A DNA stretch of 64,000 bases, taken from positions 642,979-706,978 of the forward strand of contig NZ_KE386810.1 in the NCBI RefSeq assembly GCF_000428885.1, written 5' to 3'. The first letter of the stretch is position 1. The number at the start of each line of letters is the position of its first letter. The stretch is from Geothrix fermentans DSM 14018. GTDB lineage: Bacteria; Acidobacteriota; Holophagae; Holophagales; Holophagaceae. The notes beneath the pieces are model-generated. The model saw nothing but the letters and a program-made list of their open reading frames with translations. It was not told the origin of the DNA and did not search any database. A program made the translations under genes and the position numbers. This document shows positions 8,516 to 16,768 of the stretch, piece by piece.

Positions 8516-8944
8516 CTACTTGCCGGCCTTGGCGAACTCCACCACGGCCTTGAGCATGTCGCCCACGGACATGATGCCCACGAGCTTGCCCTTGGCATCC
8601 ACCACGCACAGGCCGTACAGCTTGTGGTCCAGGATCGACTGGGCGGCCGTGGCCAGGTCCGTCTCCGGCGTCACGGTGTGCGGGTGGGCGTTCATGACCT
8701 CCTTCACGGCGGTCTTGGAGAGCAGGTAGTGGACTTCCCAGGTGTCCAGGGAGGTGGCCTTGCCTGGGGTGTAGTCCTTGATCATCCGCTCCGTGATCAG
8801 GCCCGCGAGGTGGCCCTTGGCCATGACGGGAAGCCGGCGGATGCCCTTCTCCTTCATCAGGTGGATGGCCTCGATGATCGAGGCGTCCTCGCTGATCGTG
8901 ACCGGGTTCTTGGTCATCCACTGGGAAACGGTGCTCGTGCTCAT
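8516..8944 (-). CDS. CBS-pair regulatory protein, last gene of the liv operon
   Basis: This 142-residue protein consists of almost nothing but two CBS domains (about 8-62 and 80-135), seen in WMTKNPVTISEDASIIEAIHLM with RRLPVM and in VMNAHPHTVTPETDLATAA with LCVVDAKGKLVGIMS. CBS pairs bind adenine nucleotides or SAM and act as regulatory modules. It starts 10 nt after livF, so it belongs to the branched-chain amino acid ABC operon. By analogy with the CBS domains fused to osmoregulatory ABC ATPases it could gate LivFG, which is inference. No enzyme domain is attached. Confidence 0.88.
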   Translation of the reverse strand: MSTSTVSQWMTKNPVTISEDASIIEAIHLMKEKGIRRLPVMAKGHLAGLITERMIKDYTPGKATSLDTWEVHYLLSKTAVKEVMNAHPHTVTPETDLATAAQSILDHKLYGLCVVDAKGKLVGIMSVGDMLKAVVEFAKAGK

Positions 8945-8954
8945 GGGAATCTCC

Positions 8955-9659
8955 TCACATGCCCAGGAAGGCCTTCTTCACGTGTTCGTTGTTGAGCAGT
9001 TCCTCGCCGCGGCCCGTCAACACCACCCGGCCGGTCTCCATGACGTAGGCACGGTGGGCGATGCGGAGGGACTGGTAGACGTTCTGCTCCACGAGGAGGA
9101 TGGTAACGCCCTCTTTGTTGATGCCGGTGATGATGTCGAAGATGTTCTTCACCAGCAGGGGGGAGAGGCCCAGGGAGGGTTCGTCCAGCAGCAGGACCTT
9201 GGGGTTGGCCATGAGGCCCCGGGCGATGGCCAGCATCTGCTGCTCACCGCCGGACATGGTGCCGCCGAGTTGTTTCTCGCGCTCCTTGAGGCGCGGGAAC
9301 AGCTTGAACACCCAGTCGATGTTCTTCTGGCGGTCCTTGCGGGTGGCCTTGACGTAGGACCCCATGCGGAGGTTCTCCATCACGGTCATCTCGGGGAAGA
9401 TGCGGCGCCCCTCGGGCACCTGGACGATGCCGGCCTCGACGACGTGGTGGGGGGCCATCTTCCCCAGATCCCTGCCGTCGAAGGTGATCTTCCCGGAGGA
9501 AGGCTTCACCAGCTGGGAGATGTTCTTGAGGGTGGTGGACTTCCCGGCGCCGTTGGCGCCGACCACAGTGACGATCTCACCCTCGTTCACTTCCAGATCC
9601 ACATCCCACAGGACCTTCAGGTCGCCGTAGGCGAAGTTCAGCTTCTCGATCTTAAGCAT
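8955..9659 (-). CDS. livF: Branched-chain amino acid ABC transporter ATP-binding protein LivF
   Basis: This is one of the two ATPases that power uptake of leucine, isoleucine, valine or related compounds. The 234-residue protein shows Walker A GANGAGKST, signature MSGGEQQML, Walker B VLLLDEPSLGL and the LivF-typical LVEQNV H-loop region. I chose the ATG at 9659 (MLKIEKL); a start three codons upstream is also open. The start overlaps the end of livG by 8 nt, which indicates translational coupling within the operon livKHMGF-CBS. Confidence 0.93.
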   Translation of the reverse strand: MLKIEKLNFAYGDLKVLWDVDLEVNEGEIVTVVGANGAGKSTTLKNISQLVKPSSGKITFDGRDLGKMAPHHVVEAGIVQVPEGRRIFPEMTVMENLRMGSYVKATRKDRQKNIDWVFKLFPRLKEREKQLGGTMSGGEQQMLAIARGLMANPKVLLLDEPSLGLSPLLVKNIFDIITGINKEGVTILLVEQNVYQSLRIAHRAYVMETGRVVLTGRGEELLNNEHVKKAFLGM

Positions 9660-10371
9660 GGCTCTCACCCAGGTAGGCGTCGATCACGTCCTGATTGCTC
9701 ACCACCTCCTGGGGGGTGCCTTCGGTCAGCTTCTCGCCGGAGGTGAGGACCACGATCCGGTCGGAGATCCGCATGATGGCCTTCATGTCGTGCTCGATGA
9801 CCATCTGCGTGAGCCCGTGCTTCTTGATGTCCAGGATGAGGCCGATGATCTCCTCGCTTTCAGCGGGGTTGAGGCCGCCCATGACCTCGTCCAGAAGCAG
9901 GAGCTTGGGTTGCGTGGCCAGGGCCCGGGCCACCTCGAGCTTCTTGCGCTCGCCGATGGGCAGGCCGCCGGCCAGGAAGTCGGCCCGGTGTTCCATGCGG
10001 ACCACCTTGAGCTGTTCCATGGCCATCTCCCGGGCCGTCTTCAGGGAGGAGGTGCGCGCCAGGGCGCCCACCATCACGTTGTCCACCACCGACAGCTTGG
10101 CAAGGGGCCGGACCTTCTGCCAGGTCCGGACCATGCCGAGCTTGCACACCTTGTCGGGCTGGAGGCCGTTCATGCGGCGGCCATCGAAGAGCACCTCTCC
10201 CTTGGAGGGGGGGTAGTAGCCGGTGATGCAGTTGAACAGCGTGGTCTTGCCCGCGCCGTTGGGTCCGATGAGACCCATGATCGTGCCCTCCTCCACGGAG
10301 AAGGACACATTGGAATTGGCCGCGAGGCCGCCGAAGAACTTGCTGACGTTCTTGATCTCCAGGATGGCCAT
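9652..10371 (-). CDS. livG: Branched-chain amino acid ABC transporter ATP-binding protein LivG
   Basis: This is the second ATPase of the Liv complex. The 239-residue protein has Walker A GPNGAGKTT, a signature region LPIGERKKLEVARAL and Walker B LLLLDEVMGGLNP. The residue in place of LSGG is unusual but common in LivG. It ends with a VIDAYLGESHA tail typical of LivG. Its ATG shares one base with the livM stop (TGATG), so the two are translated in tandem. Confidence 0.93.
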   Translation of the reverse strand: MAILEIKNVSKFFGGLAANSNVSFSVEEGTIMGLIGPNGAGKTTLFNCITGYYPPSKGEVLFDGRRMNGLQPDKVCKLGMVRTWQKVRPLAKLSVVDNVMVGALARTSSLKTAREMAMEQLKVVRMEHRADFLAGGLPIGERKKLEVARALATQPKLLLLDEVMGGLNPAESEEIIGLILDIKKHGLTQMVIEHDMKAIMRISDRIVVLTSGEKLTEGTPQEVVSNQDVIDAYLGESHA

Positions 10372-11420
10372 CAGACCGCCTCCCGATGCCGGCGCGCCGC
10401 CAGCTTCTTGACGAAGCCCATGAGCCCATCCGGCATGAAGAGGATCACCAGCACCACGAGGATGCCGTAGAGGAGGACGTGCGCATGGGCGAGGTTCTCC
10501 TTCAGGAAGACTCCGACCTTCGAGTCCACGCTGACCAGGCCGATCTTCACGAGCAGGTCGGTGATCATGTTGCTGCGGAGGGCCTCGGACAGGGGTACCA
10601 GGATCAGGGATCCGAGCACCGGGCCCCAGAGGGTGCCCATGCCGCCGATGATGCAGATGAGCATGATCTGGACGGAGACATCCAGCCCGAGCACCGTGGG
10701 CGGATCCACGAACCCGACGTAGATCCCGTAGAAGCTCCCCGCGAGCGAGGTCAGGACCGCCGAGATCACGAGGCCGATGTTCTTGTAGACCGCGATGTGG
10801 ATGCCCAGGGAGTGGGCCGCGTCCTGATCCTCCCGGATGGCTTGGAAGTAGTAGCCCAGCTTGGAGTGCTGGACCCAGTAGGTGACCGCAATGGTGAGGA
10901 GCGCCAGGAAGAGGCCGATGTAGTAGAAGGGCACCTTGGTGAGGAATTCCGTCACCACGGTCTCACCGATCTTGAAGGCCGGGATCTCCGTGGCCAGGAT
11001 GCCTTCGGCCCCGTTGGTGAGGGTGGTGAGGTTGATGGCGGACAGGCGCATGATCTCGGCCACCGCGATGGAGGCCAGCACGAAGTAGGGGCCGCGCAAA
11101 CGGAAGCAGATGCTCCCGATGATGAGCGCCACCACGACCACGGCCGCCATGCCGGCCCAGACGCCTACCCAGGGGACGACCTGCTTGGCGTGCATGAGCA
11201 TCATGGTCGTGTAGGCGCCCACGCCGAAGTAGGCGGCGTGGCCGACGGAATGCTGCCCCGCGTAGCCGCCCAGGATGTTCCAGCTCTGGCCCTGGGACAC
11301 GCTCAGGAAGAGCAGGATCATCATGTGCAGCGCGTAGGGGCTGTCCACGTAGCGGGGGACCGCCAGGAGGGCCGCCAGGACGATGAGGCCGATCAGAGCC
11401 TTGAGAATGGTCTTGTTCAT
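10371..11420 (-). CDS. livM: Branched-chain amino acid ABC transporter permease LivM
   Basis: This is the inner-membrane permease subunit that pairs with LivH. The 349-residue protein has about ten helices and the family segments SWNILGGYAGQHSVGHAAYFGVGAY, cut here to its core QHSVGHAAYFGVGAY, and IGGMGTLWGPVLGS in the coupling loop. It lies 10 nt downstream of livH and overlaps livG by one base. Length is normal for LivM. Confidence 0.93.
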   Translation of the reverse strand: MNKTILKALIGLIVLAALLAVPRYVDSPYALHMMILLFLSVSQGQSWNILGGYAGQHSVGHAAYFGVGAYTTMMLMHAKQVVPWVGVWAGMAAVVVVALIIGSICFRLRGPYFVLASIAVAEIMRLSAINLTTLTNGAEGILATEIPAFKIGETVVTEFLTKVPFYYIGLFLALLTIAVTYWVQHSKLGYYFQAIREDQDAAHSLGIHIAVYKNIGLVISAVLTSLAGSFYGIYVGFVDPPTVLGLDVSVQIMLICIIGGMGTLWGPVLGSLILVPLSEALRSNMITDLLVKIGLVSVDSKVGVFLKENLAHAHVLLYGILVVLVILFMPDGLMGFVKKLAARRHREAV

Positions 11421-11430
11421 GTCGTCCTCC

Positions 11431-12300
11431 TCAGGTCCGCGACTTGCCCATCAGGCCCGAGGGCTTGAAGAGGAGCACGAGCAGGAAGAGCACGAAGACC
11501 ACGACATCCTTCCAGCCGGAGGAGATGTAGACCGCGCTCATGGATTCGGTGACGCCGATGAGGATCCCGCCGAGGGTCGCGCCCACCACGCTGCCCATGC
11601 CGCCCAGCACCGTGATGACGAAGGCCTTCAGGGTGAAGGTCCCGCCCACCTGGGGGAAGATGTAGTAGGTCGGCGAGATCAGGGCGCCGGCGGTGCCCGC
11701 CAGGGCCGCGCCGAGGCCGAAGGCGATGACGGACATGCGGCTGACGTTGATGCCCATGAGTTGGGCCGCGTCCCTGTCCTGGGCCGTGGCCCGGATCGCC
11801 TGGCCCGTGTCCGTCTTCATCAGGAACCAGCCCAGGGCCGCCGTGATGGCCGCCGTGATCAGGAACGAGATCAGCAGGGGCGTGGAGATGGAGACCCCTC
11901 CGCCCGCCTGGATGGTGGAGGAGGAGTACGAGGTGGTGAGGATCTTGTAGTCCGAGGTGAAGATCAGCATCACCGTGTTGCTCATGATGAGGCCCAGGCC
12001 GATGGTCAGCAGGATCTGGTTCTGGGCGACGGCATTGAGCACGCGGTTGATGAAGACCTTCTGGAGGAAGCCCCCGAAGAGGAACATCAGCGGGAAGCTG
12101 ATGAGCACCGAGACGAAGGGGTCCACGCCCATGAGCGTGAACAGCAGATAGGTGAGGTACATCCCGACCATCATGATGTCGCCATGGCCGAAGTTGACCA
12201 CCCGCATCACCCCGAAGATGAGCGTGAGGCCGATGCCGATAAGCGCGTACACGCCGCCGATCAGGACGCCGCTGATGAGAGATTGCAGGAATACAGCCAT
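11431..12300 (-). CDS. livH: Branched-chain amino acid ABC transporter permease LivH
   Basis: This is the inner-membrane permease subunit of 289 residues with about eight helices. Typical LivH segments are SGVLIGGVYALIGIGLTLIF near the N-terminus, VNFGHGDIMMVGMY and the coupling-loop motif VLGGMGSVVGATLGG. It follows livK after a 66-nt gap that holds a strong hairpin, so its expression may be set below that of the binding protein. Confidence 0.93.
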   Translation of the reverse strand: MAVFLQSLISGVLIGGVYALIGIGLTLIFGVMRVVNFGHGDIMMVGMYLTYLLFTLMGVDPFVSVLISFPLMFLFGGFLQKVFINRVLNAVAQNQILLTIGLGLIMSNTVMLIFTSDYKILTTSYSSSTIQAGGGVSISTPLLISFLITAAITAALGWFLMKTDTGQAIRATAQDRDAAQLMGINVSRMSVIAFGLGAALAGTAGALISPTYYIFPQVGGTFTLKAFVITVLGGMGSVVGATLGGILIGVTESMSAVYISSGWKDVVVFVLFLLVLLFKPSGLMGKSRT

Positions 12301-12331
12301 GGGCGCGTAGGGCTCCTGGAGATGGATGGAA

Positions 12332-12353
12332 GGGGGCGCCTCGCGGCGCCCCC
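12332..12353 (-). terminator. Intercistronic hairpin between livK and livH
   Basis: A perfect 9-bp G+C stem (12332-12340 with 12345-12353, loop TCGC) follows the livK stop on the minus strand and is not followed by a T-run. In binding-protein operons such hairpins commonly stabilise the upstream message or attenuate read-through, giving more binding protein than permease. That role is inferred from position. Confidence 0.55.
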
Positions 12354-12366
12354 GCTCAGACCTGAC

Positions 12367-13512
12367 CTACTTCCACTTGGGGAAGGGGAAGATGGCCTTC
12401 TTGGTGGCGAACTTGGCAGGCAGCACGGTCTCGTAGTCCCCCTTGATGATCTGCTGCACCAGCATCTGGTGGTTGTTCTGGTTGGTGAAGCCCTCGTAGT
12501 CCGAGAACTGGACCTCGCCCATGACGCCGTTCCACTTGCCGGCCTTCAGCGCGTTGCGGGTCTTGACCCGGTCGCCGCCGGAGTTCCGGGCGGTCTCCGC
12601 CATGATCATCATGGAGGCGTAGGCGCAGGCGGCATGGTAGGTCGGCTCCTTGCCGAACTTGGCCTTGTAGCGGGCTCCGAACTCCTTCGCGCCGGGCCAG
12701 TTCACGTCGCTCGTCCACTGGGTGCAGGAGATGACGTTCTCCGAGATGGCTTTCTCCTTGGCGAACTCGGCGGTGGTGAAGCCCGCGCCCGCGCCCAGGA
12801 AGGCCTGGGGCTGGAGGCCCACCTCCTTCGACTGCCGCATGAGCAGGATGGCGTCGGCCACGTAGGACACCATGAAGACCAGGTCCGGGTTCTTCGACTT
12901 CACCTTGGCGAGGGTGGAGCGGTAGTCGGCCGCGCCCTTGGGATAGGATTCGTCCGCGACCACCTGGATGCCCTTGGTTGCCACGTAGTCCTTGGCGGTT
13001 TTGGTGGTGGAGGTGCCGAAGTCGGTGTTCTCGTAGATGAAGGCGATGGACTTCGGCTTGCCGAGGGCCAGAGCCGCGTCGATGAGGCTGGAGGCGTACT
13101 TGTCCGCAGGGGCGTTCATGCGGAAGACATGCTTGAGGCCCTGGCGCGTGATCTCCTCCTTGGCGGCGGCGGGGATCAGCAGGGGCACGCGGTACTTCTC
13201 GGCGAGCTTGGCCACGGCGTTGGAGCAGGCTGACGTGTAGGGGCCCACCACGCCCACGACGTTGTCGCGGGTGGCCAGCTTCTCCATGGCGCTCATGGAG
13301 ATCTGCGGCTTGCCCGTGTCGTCCTCCCACACGAGCTGGATGTTGATGCCCTTCTTCTTGAGGTCTTCGTCCGCGAGCTTGATGCCGTTGGTGATGTTCT
13401 CCCCGATGGGCGCTTCGGGACCGCTCATGGAATTGATGACGCCGATCTTCTGCGCCATGAGACACGGAGAGAGCGCGATGGCGGCGCCCAGGGCCAAGAG
13501 GTGCTTTCGCAT
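12367..13512 (-). CDS. livK: Branched-chain amino acid ABC transporter substrate-binding protein
   Basis: This is the periplasmic binding protein (381 residues) of the Liv transporter. A signal peptide (about 1-20, MRKHLLALGAAIALSPCLMA) is followed by a Leu/Ile/Val-type fold: IGVINSMSGPEAPIGENITNG, VVGVVGPYTSACS and AFIYENTDFGTS. The ATG at 13512 is chosen because GGAG lies seven bases upstream and the signal peptide begins there; the frame is open further upstream without a better site. It is the first gene of a six-gene operon. Substrate identity beyond the Liv family (amino acids, amides, urea) cannot be read from the sequence. Confidence 0.92.
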   Translation of the reverse strand: MRKHLLALGAAIALSPCLMAQKIGVINSMSGPEAPIGENITNGIKLADEDLKKKGINIQLVWEDDTGKPQISMSAMEKLATRDNVVGVVGPYTSACSNAVAKLAEKYRVPLLIPAAAKEEITRQGLKHVFRMNAPADKYASSLIDAALALGKPKSIAFIYENTDFGTSTTKTAKDYVATKGIQVVADESYPKGAADYRSTLAKVKSKNPDLVFMVSYVADAILLMRQSKEVGLQPQAFLGAGAGFTTAEFAKEKAISENVISCTQWTSDVNWPGAKEFGARYKAKFGKEPTYHAACAYASMMIMAETARNSGGDRVKTRNALKAGKWNGVMGEVQFSDYEGFTNQNNHQMLVQQIIKGDYETVLPAKFATKKAIFPFPKWK

Positions 13513-13576
13513 GGCAGCTCCAGTGCAAAAGAGATGTGGGTGGAAGGTATCCAGGAGTCTACACCCATCCGCACCC

Positions 13577-13622
13577 AAAAAAACCACGGAACCCGTGGGT
13601 TGTGACCCAAGAGTTCCGTGGT
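13577..13622 (-). terminator. Rho-independent terminator of the minus-strand porin
   Basis: The arms ACCACGGAAC (13583-13592) and GTTCCGTGGT (13613-13622) pair perfectly, with an inner GGGT/ACCC stem in the loop. On the minus strand a run of seven T follows directly (13577-13583). This is a classical intrinsic terminator located 38 nt after the porin stop and just upstream of livK. Confidence 0.85.
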
Positions 13623-13659
13623 GTTGCGACGGCAAGATCCGTCAGGTTGGATGCGTCGA

Positions 13660-14922
13660 TCAGAAGCCGATCATGAGCGAAGCCACGAGGCTGTCGCCGC
13701 CCTGCTCGCCCGTCTGGCCCGCGCGGGGGAGGAGGAAGTTCTTGCTGCGGTGCACGTAGTCCAGCTTCAGCTTGCCGGCGCTGTACTTGGCGGGGTTGAA
13801 GAGGAGGTTGTAGCCCACGGTGATCTCGGTGTACTTGGGCTCGAGATCGTTGCCGGTGGGCAGGCCCGTCGCCACGGCGGTGGTGTAGGGGTTGGTGGCC
13901 GTGTACCAGTCGTCGCCGGTGTTGTAGTTCAGCACGTCATAGCGGGCGGTGAACCAGTGGCGGCCCATCTTGTAGGCGCCGTCGATGGCGTAGCCGAGGA
14001 ACTTCTGGTCGAGGTGCTCGCGGCTGGGGTTGGTCGTGGCGGCCGCGAAGAGGGTGGGGTTGCGGCGGCCCAGGAGGCCCGTGGCGACTTCGGCGCTGGC
14101 GTGCCAGGTGGCGTTGTCGAAGGCGTAGTAGGCGCCCAGGAGGGTCGTCTTGTCCTTGTTGTCCTTGATCTGGGCGGCGCTGACGTAGCCGGCGGTGGTC
14201 CAGGCGGAGGAAGCGTTGTAGGTGGAGTCCTTCAGGTTGGTGAGGCCCTCGCGGTAGTAGGCGCCGAACTTGTGCTCGGGACCGTAGGCCAGCTCGAGGC
14301 GGGTGGTCCAGTCCTTCTGGGCGTTCAGGTCGTTGTTCTTGCCGCCGCTGCCGTCATCGGTGGTGCCGTTGGAGACGGCGACGTTGAACTTGCCGTTCCA
14401 GCCCTTGGCATCACCGAAGGCGTAGATGCCCCAGACGCCGCGGTCGCGCTTGTCGCCGAACACGCGGTTGATCTGGTTGCGCTCGAAGAAGAGGATGTTC
14501 GTCGCGGCGACCATGGTCGCTTCATAGGTGGTCGGCATCTTGAACTGGCCGGCCTTCACGGAGAAGCCGTTGCCGATGTTCCAGGTGATGACCGCATCCT
14601 GCAGCACGTTGTTGCCGACGCTGGAGGTGGAGTTGTTCGGGTCGAACATCAGGTTCCAGCTGACGTCGTCGGTGATCTTGCCGTTGAGGTAGATCTCGGC
14701 GCGCTTCACGGCGAAGGTGTTCTCCGTGAACCGGGAGTCCAGGCCGTAGTAGTTGGAGACGCCACCGGGCTTGGCCTGGGTGTTGTTCCGCAGGTTGCTG
14801 TCCAGCATCTGGGTCTGCCAGAACTCGATGAGGACGCCGGTGAGCTTCACGTCCTGGGCCTGGGCCTGGGTGAAGCCGGCGGCGAGAAGGGCGGCGACGC
14901 CTGCGAGGCGGGTGATCTTCAT
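13660..14922 (-). CDS. Outer-membrane porin, paralogue of the divergent gene at 15402
   Basis: This is a 420-residue secreted protein with a signal peptide (MKITRLAGVAALLAAGFTQA) and an alternating-hydrophobicity beta-barrel pattern ending in LMIGF with a C-terminal Phe. Segments such as FKMPTTYEATMVA, VFGDKRDRGVWG and YDVLNYNTGDDWYTATNPY resemble phosphate-selective/OprP-type porins. The ATG at 14922 is chosen for the signal peptide and for TAGGAG 7-8 bases upstream. It shares long blocks with the divergent 413-residue neighbour, so the pair arose by duplication. The ligand is unknown; nearness to the liv operon and to an organic-acid module makes amino or carboxylic acids plausible. Confidence 0.85.
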   Translation of the reverse strand: MKITRLAGVAALLAAGFTQAQAQDVKLTGVLIEFWQTQMLDSNLRNNTQAKPGGVSNYYGLDSRFTENTFAVKRAEIYLNGKITDDVSWNLMFDPNNSTSSVGNNVLQDAVITWNIGNGFSVKAGQFKMPTTYEATMVAATNILFFERNQINRVFGDKRDRGVWGIYAFGDAKGWNGKFNVAVSNGTTDDGSGGKNNDLNAQKDWTTRLELAYGPEHKFGAYYREGLTNLKDSTYNASSAWTTAGYVSAAQIKDNKDKTTLLGAYYAFDNATWHASAEVATGLLGRRNPTLFAAATTNPSREHLDQKFLGYAIDGAYKMGRHWFTARYDVLNYNTGDDWYTATNPYTTAVATGLPTGNDLEPKYTEITVGYNLLFNPAKYSAGKLKLDYVHRSKNFLLPRAGQTGEQGGDSLVASLMIGF

Positions 14923-15401
14923 GGATGGGCTCCTATTAAGGGAGGGTTGGAGGGATTGATAAGGGGGGATCGGGATCAGGTCAGACCACCAGATGTCCGG
15001 GACATCAGTCACACAGGATCGGGGTGGATCAAACGGATTCAAGCTAAACGCGGGGCCACGTTGCGTCTATCAAAAATGAACGGAAAGTTCCGACGGTTGT
15101 GATGCGGGACACAAAGGTGTGGCGACACCCCCGGCACCTGGGTTCCGGGCCGGCGATCCAGCCTCCCCCCAGGTTGATTTCATATCGGCCCTTCAATCCA
15201 GGAATACCGGGAATGGGCTGGTCAAATTAAGAGACTTCGCAAGAAACCCGCCACACCAAATCCTTCCAGCCGGATAGAAATCAGGCGGCCCCGCCGGGAA
15301 TTCACGCCACCGGCACATGGACGGACCCGAGTCTTCGCGACTGCGTCACAGGCAACCGGGAACCTTTTCTCCGTCGGCCCAACGGCCCCCTAGGAGATCC
15401 C
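14923..15401. other. Shared upstream region of the two porin genes
   Basis: This 479-bp gap separates the divergent porins and is less GC-rich in its middle (about 15060-15270). Both starts are preceded by TAGGAG. I see no gene, tRNA or riboswitch-like fold. A weak minus-strand promoter candidate (TTGATA, spacer of about 18, GTTTAG) starts near 15075 but is not convincing. The length suggests regulator sites that I cannot identify. Confidence 0.5.
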
Positions 15402-16643
15402 ATGAAGCGCACCCGCAACCTCGGCCTGGCCGCCCTCGCCCTCGCCGCCCTCCCGGCCTCCGCCCAGACGGCGAAGATCGGCGGCGACATCCAGCTCTGG
15501 TACACCCAGATGACGGACAGCAACCTCCGCCGCAACAGCGCGGCCCCCGGCGGGTACTACAACCTCCGCAGCGAGTTCAAGGAGAACACCTTCACGATCC
15601 GCCGCACCGAGATCAAGGTCTCGGGCAACGTCGCCGAGGGCGTCGACTACGAAGTCATGTTCGACCCCTCCATCTCCACCGGCACGTCGAATCCCAACAT
15701 CCTCCAGGATGCCTTCATCGTCTGGAAGCCCATCGCCGGCTTCGATGTGAAGGCCGGCCAGTTCAAGAACCTCCAGACCCTAGAGGGCGTGACGAGCTCC
15801 ACCGAGTTGCTCTTCGCCGAGCGCAGCCAGCTGGGCCGGATGTTCGGCGACAAGCGCGACCGGGGCCTCGCCCTCGGCTTCTCCTACGGCGATCCCAAGG
15901 GCTTCGCCGGCAAGGTCACCGCGGCCGTGTTCAACGGCATGAACGATGCAGTCGCCGGCAAGGCCAATGACACCAACGCGCAGAAGGACTTCGTCCTCCG
16001 CCTGGACTTCAGCCTGGGCAAGGTGCACAAGTTCGGCGCCTACACCCTCCAGGGCACCACCGACGTGGCGGACAAGGGCAATCCCCCGGCTTCCATCGCG
16101 GCCAACCCCGGGGGCGTCTGGCCCAGCCAGGCCGCCATCTACGACAACAAGGACAAGACCACCAACCTGGGCGCCTTCTACGCCTACCAGGACGGCACCT
16201 GGACCTTCACGGCGGAGTACATGACCGGCCTGCTGGGCCGCCGCTTCGCCACCCTCGCCGCCAGCGCCCCCGCGGTGAAGCGCGAGCACCTGGACCAGAA
16301 GTTCCAGAGCTACTACGTGACCGGCGGCTACACCTTCGGCCACCACAGCTTCCTGGCCCGCTACGACATGATGAACCTCAACAGCGGCGACGACTGGTAC
16401 ACGGCCACCAACCCCTACACCACCAACGTGGCCACGGGGCTGCCCACCGGCACCGACTTCGAGCCCAAGTACACCGAGGTCACCGTCGGCTACACCTACG
16501 CCTGGATCCCCGAGAAGGTGAAGGCCGCCAACTTCAAGGTCAACTACATCGCCCGCAGCAAGAACTTCCTCAAGCCGCTGGGCACCGAGACCGGCGAGCA
16601 GGGCGGCAACACGGTCGTGGCGGCGCTGCTGGTGGCCTTCTAG
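15402..16643 (+). CDS. Outer-membrane porin, paralogue of the gene at 13660
   Basis: This is a 413-residue porin with a signal peptide (MKRTRNLGLAALALAALPASA) and a terminal Phe (ALLVAF). It shares with its divergent neighbour the blocks MFGDKRDRG, TTNLGAFYAY, TGLLGRRFATL, REHLDQKF, NSGDDWYTATNPYT and GLPTGTDFEPKYTEVTVGY. TAGGAG lies six bases before the ATG. It is followed by a hairpin and then by the LytS/LytTR system on the same strand. Family placement is by barrel pattern and overall likeness to phosphate-selective porins; the substrate is unknown. Confidence 0.85.
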   Translation: MKRTRNLGLAALALAALPASAQTAKIGGDIQLWYTQMTDSNLRRNSAAPGGYYNLRSEFKENTFTIRRTEIKVSGNVAEGVDYEVMFDPSISTGTSNPNILQDAFIVWKPIAGFDVKAGQFKNLQTLEGVTSSTELLFAERSQLGRMFGDKRDRGLALGFSYGDPKGFAGKVTAAVFNGMNDAVAGKANDTNAQKDFVLRLDFSLGKVHKFGAYTLQGTTDVADKGNPPASIAANPGGVWPSQAAIYDNKDKTTNLGAFYAYQDGTWTFTAEYMTGLLGRRFATLAASAPAVKREHLDQKFQSYYVTGGYTFGHHSFLARYDMMNLNSGDDWYTATNPYTTNVATGLPTGTDFEPKYTEVTVGYTYAWIPEKVKAANFKVNYIARSKNFLKPLGTETGEQGGNTVVAALLVAF

Positions 16644-16669
16644 CTCCATCGCTCGGCCCGACATCCTGG

Positions 16670-16699
16670 CCCGGACCTGCCGGAAACGGCAGATCCGGG
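16670..16699 (+). terminator. Hairpin after the plus-strand porin
   Basis: A 13-bp stem with a single C-A mismatch and a GAAA tetraloop (16670-16682 with 16687-16699) stands 27 nt after the porin stop. No T-run follows, so it may be factor-dependent or act as an mRNA 3' stabiliser. Confidence 0.55.
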
Positions 16700-16768
16700 C
16701 CCTGCTGCATCGCGCCGAGGCCGGGGGTGCCCTTGGTCGGGCCGTCCCGGCCGTGGATACTGGGGCGG

